From UBA9676 sp035532275 (GTDB taxonomy: Bacteria > Actinomycetota > Actinomycetes > Streptosporangiales > Streptosporangiaceae), in NCBI GenBank assembly GCA_035532275.1, contig DATKRG010000011.1, positions 1 through 59,189 of the forward strand: a DNA stretch of 59,189 nucleotides, in the 5' to 3' direction. Within the stretch, counting starts at the first letter, position 1; each line of letters starts with the position of its first letter. This document shows, piece after piece, positions 1 to 7,750 of this stretch. Below the pieces are notes generated by a model. The model worked only from the letters and a program-made list of their open reading frames with translations. It was not told where the DNA came from and did not search any database. A program made the position numbers and the translations under genes.

Positions 1-313
1 CAGCGCAAGCTCCACCTCAAGGTCCTGCCACGGCCCGGTTCCCTTTGGCCCGACGAACACCGCGACGGACCCCACCGATTTCAGGTTCTCGTGCAGCTCA
101 TCCGGCCATCGCTGGCCCGGGTCTGATTTCGCGGGGAGCGAGCCAGGGCAGGATGCCGCGTTCCCTGAGACACGCGGCGATCGCAGCGACCTGCTCGAAG
201 TCCCTCGAATTATGGCACATAAACACGTCGTATTTGCTGGCCTCGATCTTGCGCCTGATTTCCTCGGCGCTGCGGCTACTGTAACAGCCGGTACGGACAC
301 GCTTGTTGACCTT
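1..313 (-). pseudogene. TIR-domain protein fragment, frameshifted, cut by window edge
   Basis: Reading the minus strand from 313 leftwards gives a TIR-type start: a strand ending YDVFMCHNSRD, then helix residues and a GILPWLAPREIRPG segment. At about 113-121, in a run of G, the frame breaks; one base less restores QRWPDELHENLKSVG and then VFVGPKGTGPWQDLEVELAL, which fits the rest of a TIR domain up to the window edge. The Glu in WQDLE could be the NADase glutamate. An in-frame stop sits just before residue one and no start codon is visible in this frame; an ATG near 352 opens the frame used after the break. TIR domains act as NAD-cleaving or signalling modules in bacterial defence. Whether the break is real or a sequencing error cannot be told here. 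Confidence 0.6.
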
Positions 314-618
314 TCACTCGTCTTAATGGAAAGGCAGGCACAGCTGTGCCTCATGAGCGTGTTGCTGGAAACGGCTTTAAAGCCCGGCCTGCCCTATGGA
401 GAAGAGGGAAAGGCCTACTTTCTTTGCGGCCCAGAACTCCGCCGAGCAAATCCTGCTACGGCCAGAGGGCGGCGGATAGGATGCCATCGTGCACGGTCAG
501 GCAATGGGGTAATTTCAACGCATTGGCCTGAATTACACACACGAGACGTACGCCAGCTGACCTCCCAAAGGTCATCGTCGGTGTGCCGCAAGCGGCGATC
601 CTAGCCGTCTCCCCCGTC
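314..618. other. Stretch without a supported gene
   Basis: Frames here are short and show no recognisable family. The region is less GC-rich than its surroundings. A perfect 12-base palindrome, GGCTTTAAAGCC, lies at 373-384, upstream of the minus-strand TIR remnant, and could be an operator or part of its promoter region. Confidence 0.4.
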
Positions 619-1545
619 TCAGGAGCCTGAAGTCGCCAGGAGCTGCTTGGCTTGCTCGTACACACCGGCCGGCAGCGGCCCTTTCCCGGCGATGGCCAGG
701 TTGTCATGCAGGTGGCCAATGCTGGACGTGCCGACAATGGTGCTCGACAGCCCCGGATGGCTGAGCGTGAACCGCAGCACGAACTCCAGCCGCGGCATGC
801 CGTCGAGGATGCCGTCCACGCCGGAGGACTCCCACCGGCGCTGGCCCTCGCCCTCGGGCAGCCCGAGCGGCCCTCGCTGCCAGTTCTTGTCCTGCGCGGG
901 TGCTCCGCGGGCGGCGCCGCCCCGGATCAGGGTCCCGGCGCCCGCCGCTGCCGCGGCGGTGATCAGGTCCTCGTGCTCGCGCTGGACCGCCGAATAGGGG
1001 ATCTGGAACACGTCGAACACGCCCATCGCGATGTGGTCGGCCAGGTGGGGCAGGATCCCGGACATCCCGATGAACCGGGTCTTCCCCTGCTCGCGGGCCG
1101 ACTGCAGCGTCTCGATGACCTCGTCCGCCTCCATCTGCGCCCGGCTGGGCGACATGTGCACCTGCACCAGGTCCAGCCGGTCGGTGCCGAGCCTGCGCAG
1201 GCTCTGCTCGATGCCCGCCCGGATGTTCCCGGGACTGTAGTCGTGCGGGAACGGCGGCCTGGCCCCCGGCGGCGGACCCGCCAGCAGGCATCCGCATTTG
1301 GACGCCAGGAAGTACTCGTCCCGGCGGTGACCCACATACCGCCCGATGAGCTCTTCGCTGCGGCCGTAGTCGATCGAGGTGTCGATCAGGTTGATGCCTG
1401 CGTCGAGGACCTCATTGAGCAGCCGTCCCGCGTCGGCGTCATCAACCGCCGGGCCGAACGGCTGGCCACGCAGCTCCATCGCCCCGTAACCGAGGATGGT
1501 CACATCCGACCCGGTCCGCCCGAGGGGGCGCGTTTCGATCGTCAT
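619..1545 (-). CDS. Aldo/keto reductase
   Basis: A 308-residue protein of the NAD(P)H-dependent aldo/keto reductase superfamily, soluble, TIM-barrel fold. The N-terminus RPLGRTGSDVTILGYGAMEL is typical of the AKR branch related to YghZ and L-glyceraldehyde-3-phosphate reductases. The catalytic tetrad is visible: Asp55 (IDTS), Tyr60 (IDYG), Lys83 (LASKCG) and His130 (VQVHMS). The C-terminal part contains a GTSSIGH segment expected for cofactor phosphate binding. Length matches the family. It stands alone, downstream of the LuxR-AAA gene on the same strand with 51 bases between them. The substrate cannot be predicted. Confidence 0.9.
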   Translation of the reverse strand: MTIETRPLGRTGSDVTILGYGAMELRGQPFGPAVDDADAGRLLNEVLDAGINLIDTSIDYGRSEELIGRYVGHRRDEYFLASKCGCLLAGPPPGARPPFPHDYSPGNIRAGIEQSLRRLGTDRLDLVQVHMSPSRAQMEADEVIETLQSAREQGKTRFIGMSGILPHLADHIAMGVFDVFQIPYSAVQREHEDLITAAAAAGAGTLIRGGAARGAPAQDKNWQRGPLGLPEGEGQRRWESSGVDGILDGMPRLEFVLRFTLSHPGLSSTIVGTSSIGHLHDNLAIAGKGPLPAGVYEQAKQLLATSGS

Positions 1546-1596
1546 GACCGGAACGTTATCGGAGTCCCCCGCCCGCTCTCGGCAGTGGCTGGCCGG

Positions 1597-4356
1597 TCAG
1601 TCCAGCCCGGCATTGGCCAGCCGCTGCGCAAGTTCGGCCCGGGACCGGATGCCGAGCTTGCGGTACACGCGGGACAGGTTGGCCTCGACGGTCTTGGCGG
1701 ACAGGAACAGCCGGGCGGCGATCTCGTGATTGCGCAGCCCGGCGGCGGCCAGCCCGGCGATCTCCCGCTCGGTGGGGGTCAGCTGACCGGGCCCGCCGCG
1801 CCGGCCGGCCGCGCGCCGCAGCTCGCCGCGTGCCACCGCGGCCCAGCCCGCCGCCCCGGCGGACTCCGCCACAGCGGCCGCCTGCGCCAGGCACTGCTGG
1901 GCCAGCTGCCGCTCGTTGCGGCGGCGCCGGAGCCGCCCGAGCGCGAGCAGCGTCCGTGCCTGCTCGGCAGGCATGTCCAGGCTCTCGTGAGCCGCACAGG
2001 CCCGCAGATAGTCGGCCAGCGCCGCGTCGAGGTCGCCCTTCGCAGCGTTCAGCAGCCCACGGCAGCGGGCGGACACGGCCAGGATCCAGGGCCGCGGGAT
2101 CGCCTGGGCACGCGCCTCCATCCGCCCAACCAGCTCCTGCGCCCGGTCCAGATCACCGAGCCCGATGACCGCCTCGGCGTGGTCGGCGTGGAACCGCTCG
2201 TTGGCCGGCTCGCGGACGTGCAGGGCGACGTTGATCTCGTCGCACCGGGACAGCTGCCGGTCGGCCTCGGTGAGGTCGCCCTCGGACAGCGCGGCCAGGC
2301 CGAGCACCGCCCTGGCCATGCCCTCCAGCGCGATGTCGGGGTGGGCGTCGAGCAAGCGCATGATCTCGCCGCACGCCGCGCGGGCACCGGGCAGGTCGCC
2401 GGCTTGCGTCAGCACCTGCGCGCGTGCCCACAGCCCCATGATGAGAAAGGTCTCCTGCTCGGTCTGCTCGGCCAGGTCCAGCGCCTCGGCCGCCAGCTCG
2501 CCGGCCCGGTCCATGTGCCCGGTCACCGCCTCGATCACGGCCAGGTGGGTGAGCGCGGCGGAGACGGACGCCTCGTCCCCGTACTCGCGGAACACGCCGA
2601 TGATGTCCTCGAACCGCTGCCTGGCGGTGTCGAAGTCGTCGAAGTTCCTGGCCCAGAAGGCGGGGACGGTGCTCATCTCCCATACCGCCGCGTCCTGTCC
2701 CAGGCGCGTTCCCTCCTCGATCGCTGCGTGGTCAGCTCCCCGGCCGGTGTACAGCTTGAACAGCGCGAGGTTGTGCAGGGCGAAGCCGTACAGCGCGGGG
2801 TCGCTGTCCTTGTCCAGCAGCGCCAGTGCCGCCTCGCCGTGTTCCACCGAAACGTCGCAGTCGTCGGCGAGCGCCGAGATCCGCGTGTGGATCTGCGCGC
2901 GCAGCGGGTCCGTCTGCGCCTCGGCCAGCGCCGCCAGCATCAGGGCATGGCCCTGCTCGGCCTCGGCCTGGGTCCACAGCACGCTGCCGAGCTCCAGCAG
3001 GACCTGGGCCCGGTCCTCGCCGGCTGGCAGTGACCGTGACAGCTGCTCAAGCTCGCGCCTGGCACCCATCGCGTCGCCCGCGAAGTACCGCCGGTTGGCC
3101 AGCTCAAGCCGCCGGCGGGCAAGGGAACGGTGGTCGTGCGGCGGGGTCAGGCGGCAGGCGAGTTCCTTCAGCTCGACGGCCATGCCGGCCGCTCCCCGCG
3201 CGGAGGCCGCCCGGGCGGCCTGGTCCAGCTCCGCGGCTGTCGGCTCGCCGGGGCCGGTCGCGGCCAGGGCCAGATGCCGCGCCCGCTCCTCCAGGCCCGC
3301 CGACCGGCCCGCCAGCTCATGGTGCACGGCGCGGCGGGTCTCCTCCGGCAGCGAGGAGTAGAGCACCGACCCGAACAGCGGATGGGTGAACTCCACCCGC
3401 CCGCCGGTTCCGGCCGGGCCGTCGGGCGCGACCCTGACGATCCCGGCGCGCACCGCGGGGTCGAGCGCCCCGGCGTCCAGGTCGCCCGCGGACGGGCGCG
3501 ACATCGCGGCCACCCGGGCCAGCACGTCGCGGGTGGCCGGGGGCAGCCGCCGCAGCCGGAGCAGAGCCAGGTTGCGGTGATCGTCGGGGACCGGCAGCGG
3601 CTGCCCGGTCTGCGGGACACCCACGCGCTGGATCTCGCGGGCGATCTCCAGGGCGTAGAAGGGGTTGCCGCCCGCGGCGCGGTGCACCCGGACCAGCAGC
3701 GGCCGCGGGAATGAGGCGCCGAGCACCTGCCGGCACAGATGATGGGTGGCGGCCACCGTCAGCGGGCCGACCAGCAGGCGGGCGGTGTCGCGGTGGTCCG
3801 CTGCCGCGTCGAGCGCGGTGAGACCGGCGGGCCTGCGCTTGCCTGGGCCCTCGACCCGGACCGCCGTGAGCAGCCGCACCGGCTGGCTGTCCATCCGCCG
3901 CAGTGCGAACGCGATCGCCCTGGCTGACGCCGGGTCGAGCCACTGCGCATCATCGATCGCGAGCATCAGTTTCGCCTGGCCGGCGAGCACGGTCAGCAAA
4001 GCCGTGAGGCCGGTCCCGACCGCACGCGGGTCCAGGTCGCCCGCGCTCGCCTCCTCCCGCAGCAGGGCCACGGCCAGCGCGCGCCGCTGCGGTGACGCCA
4101 GACCGCCGAAAGTCTGCTCGGGCACGGGCCGGAGCAGGTCGGCCAGGCCCACATGGGACAGCGCGGCGTCGGAGGGGGCCGGGCGGCAGGAGAGCACCTG
4201 CCAGCCTGCCTCGCGGGCGCGGCGGATACCCTCCGCCCACAGTGTGGTCTTGCCGATCCCCGGCTCGCCCTCGATGGCCAGCACGGCCGGTGCCGGGTCA
4301 GCGCTCACCCAGGCGCCGATCCGGCCCAGCTCCCCGTCACGTCCCAGCACGTCCAT
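1597..4356 (-). CDS. LuxR-family transcriptional regulator with N-terminal AAA ATPase (LAL type)
   Basis: A 919-residue large ATP-binding LuxR regulator. The start at MDVLGRDGEL was chosen because family members begin directly before the P-loop domain; the frame stays open 172 residues further but that part is low-complexity and lies across the divergent RCC1 gene. Walker A is GEPGIGKTT (30-38), Walker B LAIDDAQWLD (132-141). The middle is an alpha-helical, TPR-like sensor region rich in Ala, Glu and Leu. The last 63 residues form a LuxR/GerE helix-turn-helix, beginning LTPTEREIAGLAAAG and containing SAKTVEANLSRVYRKLGIRS. Such proteins are ATP-dependent activators of secondary metabolism or sugar genes. 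It is divergent from the RCC1 fragment and flavin oxidase gene, which may be targets. Confidence 0.92.
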   Translation of the reverse strand: MDVLGRDGELGRIGAWVSADPAPAVLAIEGEPGIGKTTLWAEGIRRAREAGWQVLSCRPAPSDAALSHVGLADLLRPVPEQTFGGLASPQRRALAVALLREEASAGDLDPRAVGTGLTALLTVLAGQAKLMLAIDDAQWLDPASARAIAFALRRMDSQPVRLLTAVRVEGPGKRRPAGLTALDAAADHRDTARLLVGPLTVAATHHLCRQVLGASFPRPLLVRVHRAAGGNPFYALEIAREIQRVGVPQTGQPLPVPDDHRNLALLRLRRLPPATRDVLARVAAMSRPSAGDLDAGALDPAVRAGIVRVAPDGPAGTGGRVEFTHPLFGSVLYSSLPEETRRAVHHELAGRSAGLEERARHLALAATGPGEPTAAELDQAARAASARGAAGMAVELKELACRLTPPHDHRSLARRRLELANRRYFAGDAMGARRELEQLSRSLPAGEDRAQVLLELGSVLWTQAEAEQGHALMLAALAEAQTDPLRAQIHTRISALADDCDVSVEHGEAALALLDKDSDPALYGFALHNLALFKLYTGRGADHAAIEEGTRLGQDAAVWEMSTVPAFWARNFDDFDTARQRFEDIIGVFREYGDEASVSAALTHLAVIEAVTGHMDRAGELAAEALDLAEQTEQETFLIMGLWARAQVLTQAGDLPGARAACGEIMRLLDAHPDIALEGMARAVLGLAALSEGDLTEADRQLSRCDEINVALHVREPANERFHADHAEAVIGLGDLDRAQELVGRMEARAQAIPRPWILAVSARCRGLLNAAKGDLDAALADYLRACAAHESLDMPAEQARTLLALGRLRRRRNERQLAQQCLAQAAAVAESAGAAGWAAVARGELRRAAGRRGGPGQLTPTEREIAGLAAAGLRNHEIAARLFLSAKTVEANLSRVYRKLGIRSRAELAQRLANAGLD

Positions 4357-4428
4357 GTGCGTACAAGTGTGGCAGGGATAGGGTTTTCCCCGACGCGAAC
4401 GGCGAGTGCCGCGGCCTAGCGTCAGCGG

Positions 4429-4815
4429 ATGACCTTTGCTTCCCTGGCCGGCTGGGGACGGCGCTGGGCCGTCGCTGCCGCGACGCTGAGCCTGATGGCC
4501 TCCGGCCTGGCCGTGGCCGGGGCGGCTGCCCCGGCCGGCGCGGCACCGCTGCCGGTGGTGACCTCCGGTGGCGGGCATTCGTGTGCTCTCATGCCGGACC
4601 AGAGCGTGTGGTGCTGGGGGCGCAACACCACCGGCCAGCTCGGTGACGGCACCGCCACCGACTCGATGGTCCCGGTGTGGGTGCGGACTCTCTTGCCGGC
4701 GATCGACGTCTCCGCGGGTCACGACCACACCTGCGCGGTCATGCGACGGCGGTTTCCCGGCTGCCCAGCGAGCCGGTGGGCAAACCGCGCCCGGCCCCCC
4801 TGCGTGACATCCTGA
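4429..4815 (+). pseudogene. Truncated secreted RCC1-repeat protein
   Basis: Encodes a signal peptide (WGRRWAVAAATLSLMASGLA, then an AGAAAPAGAA cleavage region) followed by one RCC1 repeat: SGGGHSCALMPDQSVWCWG, NTTGQLGDGT, and the start of a second, VSAGHDHTCAV. After residue 106 the RCC1 pattern stops abruptly and the remaining 22 residues are unrelated Arg/Pro-rich sequence. RCC1 repeat proteins of actinomycetes normally carry five to seven repeats in 350 residues or more, so this is a remnant with the rest deleted. The flavin oxidase gene begins 41 bases later, so the deletion probably joined the two. Confidence 0.7.
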
Positions 4816-4856
4816 GCCATGGCGCCGCAGCGGGCGCCGCTGGATTGGGGGACGCG

Positions 4857-6548
4857 GTGAGGTGGTCGTCATCGCCCGCGGAGCGGACCTTCCGGCACGC
4901 CGCTGCGGTGGCTGGCTATGCCCGCCGCCATGGCTGTGACCTCGACGAGGCGAACGGCGCGATGGCGGCCGGCGCGATGGCGGCCGGCGGCCAGGGGCCC
5001 GCCGCCGCGCGGGGGACGCTGAGCCGGCGGCAGGTGCTGGGCGGCGCCGGCGCAGCTGGCCTGGCAGCGATGCTTCCCCTGGGGTGCAGCCCGCCGGCCC
5101 GCACCACCGCCGGGCGCGGCCCGCGGGTGGTGATCGTCGGCTCGGGCATCGCCGGGCTCGGGTGTGCCATCCGGCTGTGGCACCGGCATGGCATCCGCAG
5201 CGAGGTCTGCGAGTACAACCCCGGCCGGGCGGGCGGCCGGATCGCGACCCTGCGCCACTTCTTCGCCGACGGGCAGTACACCGAGCAGCACGGCGAGTTC
5301 ATCTCCAGCGAGCACACCGCGATGCGGGGGCTCGCGGCGAGCCTCGGGCTTGTCCTCGACGACGTCAACGCCTACCCGGCGCACACCCGCCCGCAGGACA
5401 ACCGGCTGCGGTTCGGCGGGCGCTTCTGGCCGCAGGAGGCCCTGAACCGCGACTGGCACGACTGGGGATACCGGCTCTTCCAGGACGCCGCGTTCAGCAA
5501 GGCACCCTGGCCGACGCTGCACAGCCGGCACAGCGCCTGGGCGTGGCGGTGGGACCACACGCCCGCCACCCAGTGGATCGACCAGCACATCCCCGGCGGC
5601 CTGGACGGCGACTTCGGCAAGCTGTGCGTGTCGGTGCTGCTCGACGAGTACGGCGGCCCGCCCGACCAGCAGTCCGCGCTCAACCTGATCTACCTGCTCG
5701 GCTTCTACGACAGCGTGCCGGGCGGCAGCCAGCCCCGGGGCCACCCGGAGCTGTCGGGCACGGACGAGAAGTGGCACGTCCGGGGCGGGAACGATCAGCT
5801 CATCCATGGCCTGATCGCCCGGCTGCCCGCGGGCACCGTCCGGCTCGGCGAACGGCTCACCGCCGTGCGCGCCCGCGGTCACGGCCGCTACACGTGCACC
5901 TTCGCCAGCGGCGCGGCCACCCACGACGTGGCTGCCGACCACGTGGTGCTGGCCCTGCCGTTCACCAGGCTGCGTGAGGTCGACCTGCGCGGTATCCAGC
6001 TCCCGGCACCGCAGCTGGCCGCGATCCGTGACGAGCCGCTCGGCTCCAATGCCAAGATCGGCATGCAGTTCTCCACCCGGGTCTGGAACGCCGAGCACTG
6101 GACGGGGACCATGTACACCGACGGCATCGTCCAGAGCGGCTGGGATACCACGGTCGCCCAGCCGGGGGCCGCCGGCATTCTCACCGCCCTGCCGGGCGGC
6201 GCGGCCGGCGCGGACCTGGGACGGCGCTACGGCCTGACCTCCGATGAGGGGCCCGCGCCAGCCGCCATGGTGGACGACTTCCTGCGCTGTTTCGACCAGA
6301 ACTTCCCCGGCACCCGGAAGGCGTACAACGGCAGGGCGTACTACGCCTGGTCGTCCGGCGACCCCTACATCGGCGGTGCCTACTCCTACTTCAAGACCGG
6401 CCAGTACACCGCCTTCAACGGCGCCCAGGGCCTGCGCCACCAGAACCTGCACTTCGCTGGTGAGCACACCTCGGTGGACTTCCAGGGATTCATGGAAGGC
6501 GCGCTGCGCAGCGGATACCGCTGCGCCACCGAGATCGCCGGAGCCTGA
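4857..6548 (+). CDS. Flavin-dependent amine oxidase-type oxidoreductase, Tat-exported lipoprotein
   Basis: About 563 residues from the GTG at 4857, which follows GGGGGA; an ATG at 4962 would place the signal peptide nearer the terminus and is an equally good start. A twin-arginine motif (LSRRQVLGG) is followed by a hydrophobic stretch and a lipobox LPLGC, so the enzyme is probably exported folded with FAD and lipid-anchored. The dinucleotide-binding motif is VVIVGSGIAGLG with a downstream GRAGGRI, and the C-terminus LHFAGEHTSVDFQGFMEGA is the classic FAD-binding end of monoamine oxidase, protoporphyrinogen oxidase and phytoene desaturase relatives. It likely oxidises an amine outside the membrane. 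Its frame runs back through the RCC1 junction without a stop, so upstream residues are not trusted. Confidence 0.85.
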   Translation: MRWSSSPAERTFRHAAAVAGYARRHGCDLDEANGAMAAGAMAAGGQGPAAARGTLSRRQVLGGAGAAGLAAMLPLGCSPPARTTAGRGPRVVIVGSGIAGLGCAIRLWHRHGIRSEVCEYNPGRAGGRIATLRHFFADGQYTEQHGEFISSEHTAMRGLAASLGLVLDDVNAYPAHTRPQDNRLRFGGRFWPQEALNRDWHDWGYRLFQDAAFSKAPWPTLHSRHSAWAWRWDHTPATQWIDQHIPGGLDGDFGKLCVSVLLDEYGGPPDQQSALNLIYLLGFYDSVPGGSQPRGHPELSGTDEKWHVRGGNDQLIHGLIARLPAGTVRLGERLTAVRARGHGRYTCTFASGAATHDVAADHVVLALPFTRLREVDLRGIQLPAPQLAAIRDEPLGSNAKIGMQFSTRVWNAEHWTGTMYTDGIVQSGWDTTVAQPGAAGILTALPGGAAGADLGRRYGLTSDEGPAPAAMVDDFLRCFDQNFPGTRKAYNGRAYYAWSSGDPYIGGAYSYFKTGQYTAFNGAQGLRHQNLHFAGEHTSVDFQGFMEGALRSGYRCATEIAGA

Positions 6549-6668
6549 CGCTTTCCGATTTCTTTTACTGAACGTTACCGCGATGCTCCGTTGCGTATCA
6601 CGGGCAGGAGCTGGCCTCGCCTAGGCTGGAACGGCCAGACAGACTCCCGGGAGAAGGGCGGATATCTC

Positions 6669-6965
6669 GTGGTCGGCCTGTACGTCCTTGGCCTCGTCGG
6701 CGCGCTGCTCGTGCTCTACACCGTGGATCGCCTCATCAAGGCACGGGCGCAGGCCCGCCGATTGCGCCGGATGAGTGACCGGCTGGCGGCGGCCGCGGCC
6801 AGATCCGAGGAGCAGCAGGCACAGCGCCAGGCGGAGGAGCGCGCCGGCGCGGAACTGACCTCCTTCATGCCGGCGATCGCGCGCCCGCCCCTCACCCTGC
6901 CCGGCGTCCGGCCGAGCCACCCGGGGCGGTCGCAGGCCAGCGGCGAGGACACCGGGCACCGCTAG
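6669..6965 (+). CDS. Small membrane-anchored coiled-coil protein, function unknown
   Basis: A 98-residue protein from the GTG at 6669, preceded by GGGAGAAGGGCGG as ribosome binding site. Residues 1-20 form one transmembrane helix (VGLYVLGLVGALLVLYTV), followed by a basic stop-transfer segment (RLIKARAQARRLRRM) and a helix rich in Ala, Glu and Gln (to about residue 60) that could be a coiled coil. The Pro-rich tail looks disordered. Topology is probably N-out with a cytoplasmic helix. No family recognised. Confidence 0.55.
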   Translation: MVGLYVLGLVGALLVLYTVDRLIKARAQARRLRRMSDRLAAAAARSEEQQAQRQAEERAGAELTSFMPAIARPPLTLPGVRPSHPGRSQASGEDTGHR

Positions 6966-7125
6966 CGCCCAGGACCTGCCGGGCCGGCGGCCTCAGGTCC
7001 GGCGACCCCGGCGACGATCACAAGTTCCGGCGGCAGCTTCACCATCGACGCCACCGGCCGCCGCGGCCGGACGATCAACGCCACCGTGTCCTGGGCATGC
7101 CCCTGACCACCCGGCACCATCGTCC

Positions 7126-7155
7126 TTCCCCAAGAACAGCCGTGAGCCGTAGGCT
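7126..7155 (+). promoter_or_regulatory. Possible promoter giving a leaderless TIR transcript
   Basis: A TAGGCT hexamer at 7150-7155 matches the actinobacterial -10 pattern TANNNT and ends 8 bases before the GTG at 7164, so transcription would start close to the start codon. No Shine-Dalgarno sequence precedes that GTG, consistent with a leaderless message. The -35 region (TTCCCC near 7126-7131) is weak. Confidence 0.35.
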
Positions 7156-7163
7156 GGTCTTTC

Positions 7164-7694
7164 GTGAATGGCGGGAACAAGACTCCTGGTCATGTTTTCA
7201 TCTCATACGCCCGGGAGGACTCGCTCCTCGTCGACGAGCTTCAGCAGCTGCTGGAGGCGGCCGGGATCCGGGTATGGCGTGATACGGCCGACCTGTGGCC
7301 AGGAGAGGACTGGCAAGAGAAGATCAGGAACGCCATCAGCGACGGTTCGCTGGTCTTTATCGCCTGCTTCTCGGGCCGGAGCGTCGCCCGCGGCGTCAGT
7401 TACCAGAATGAGGAGCTGATCCAGGCGGTCGAGCAGCAGCGGCTGCGCCGCCCGGGCGTCTCGTGGCTGATCCCGGTCCGGTTCGACGACTGCGACATTC
7501 CTGATTTCGCCATCGGCGCCGGCCGGACGCTGGCGTCGATTCAGCGCGCCGACCTGTTCGGCGATCAGGCCAGCGAGCAGAGCGCCCGGCTCGTGGCGAC
7601 GGTCCTGCAGATCCTGCGCGGGCATGGCGGTCCCGCCCCGCTTCCGCCCGCCGGGGACGGCCGGACCCTCAGGCGCATTTCCGCGACGACCTGA
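7164..7694 (+). CDS. TIR-domain N-terminal part of a TIR-NACHT protein
   Basis: A TIR domain occupies residues 9-140: HVFISYAREDSLLVDELQQL, then GIRVWRDTADLWPGEDW (box 2 region) and a helix YQNEELIQAV whose glutamates are candidates for the NAD-cleaving residue. The last 30 residues are Pro/Gly-rich linker and end at a stop. The adjoining frame, open from about 7600, reads QAHFRDDLTALIAELERQAA and leads into the NACHT protein, so the two were almost certainly one gene interrupted by a one-base frame change in the GC-rich linker (7630-7680). Role inferred: NAD depletion or signalling in abortive anti-phage defence, with the NACHT part as sensor. Confidence 0.85.
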   Translation: MNGGNKTPGHVFISYAREDSLLVDELQQLLEAAGIRVWRDTADLWPGEDWQEKIRNAISDGSLVFIACFSGRSVARGVSYQNEELIQAVEQQRLRRPGVSWLIPVRFDDCDIPDFAIGAGRTLASIQRADLFGDQASEQSARLVATVLQILRGHGGPAPLPPAGDGRTLRRISATT

Positions 7695-7750
7695 CGGCGC
7701 TGATAGCCGAGCTTGAGCGGCAGGCCGCCTACCAGGATCTGCCGCGGTAT

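Noticed and set aside
652..3033. Long plus-strand frame of about 790 residues opposite the reductase and LuxR-AAA genes
   Set aside because: It is Arg/Gly/Pro-rich without any domain and mirrors the codon positions of two clear minus-strand genes; a GC-driven shadow.
4869..6467. 532-residue minus-strand frame
   Set aside because: Lies opposite the flavin oxidase, has no motif, and its composition is that of an antisense frame.
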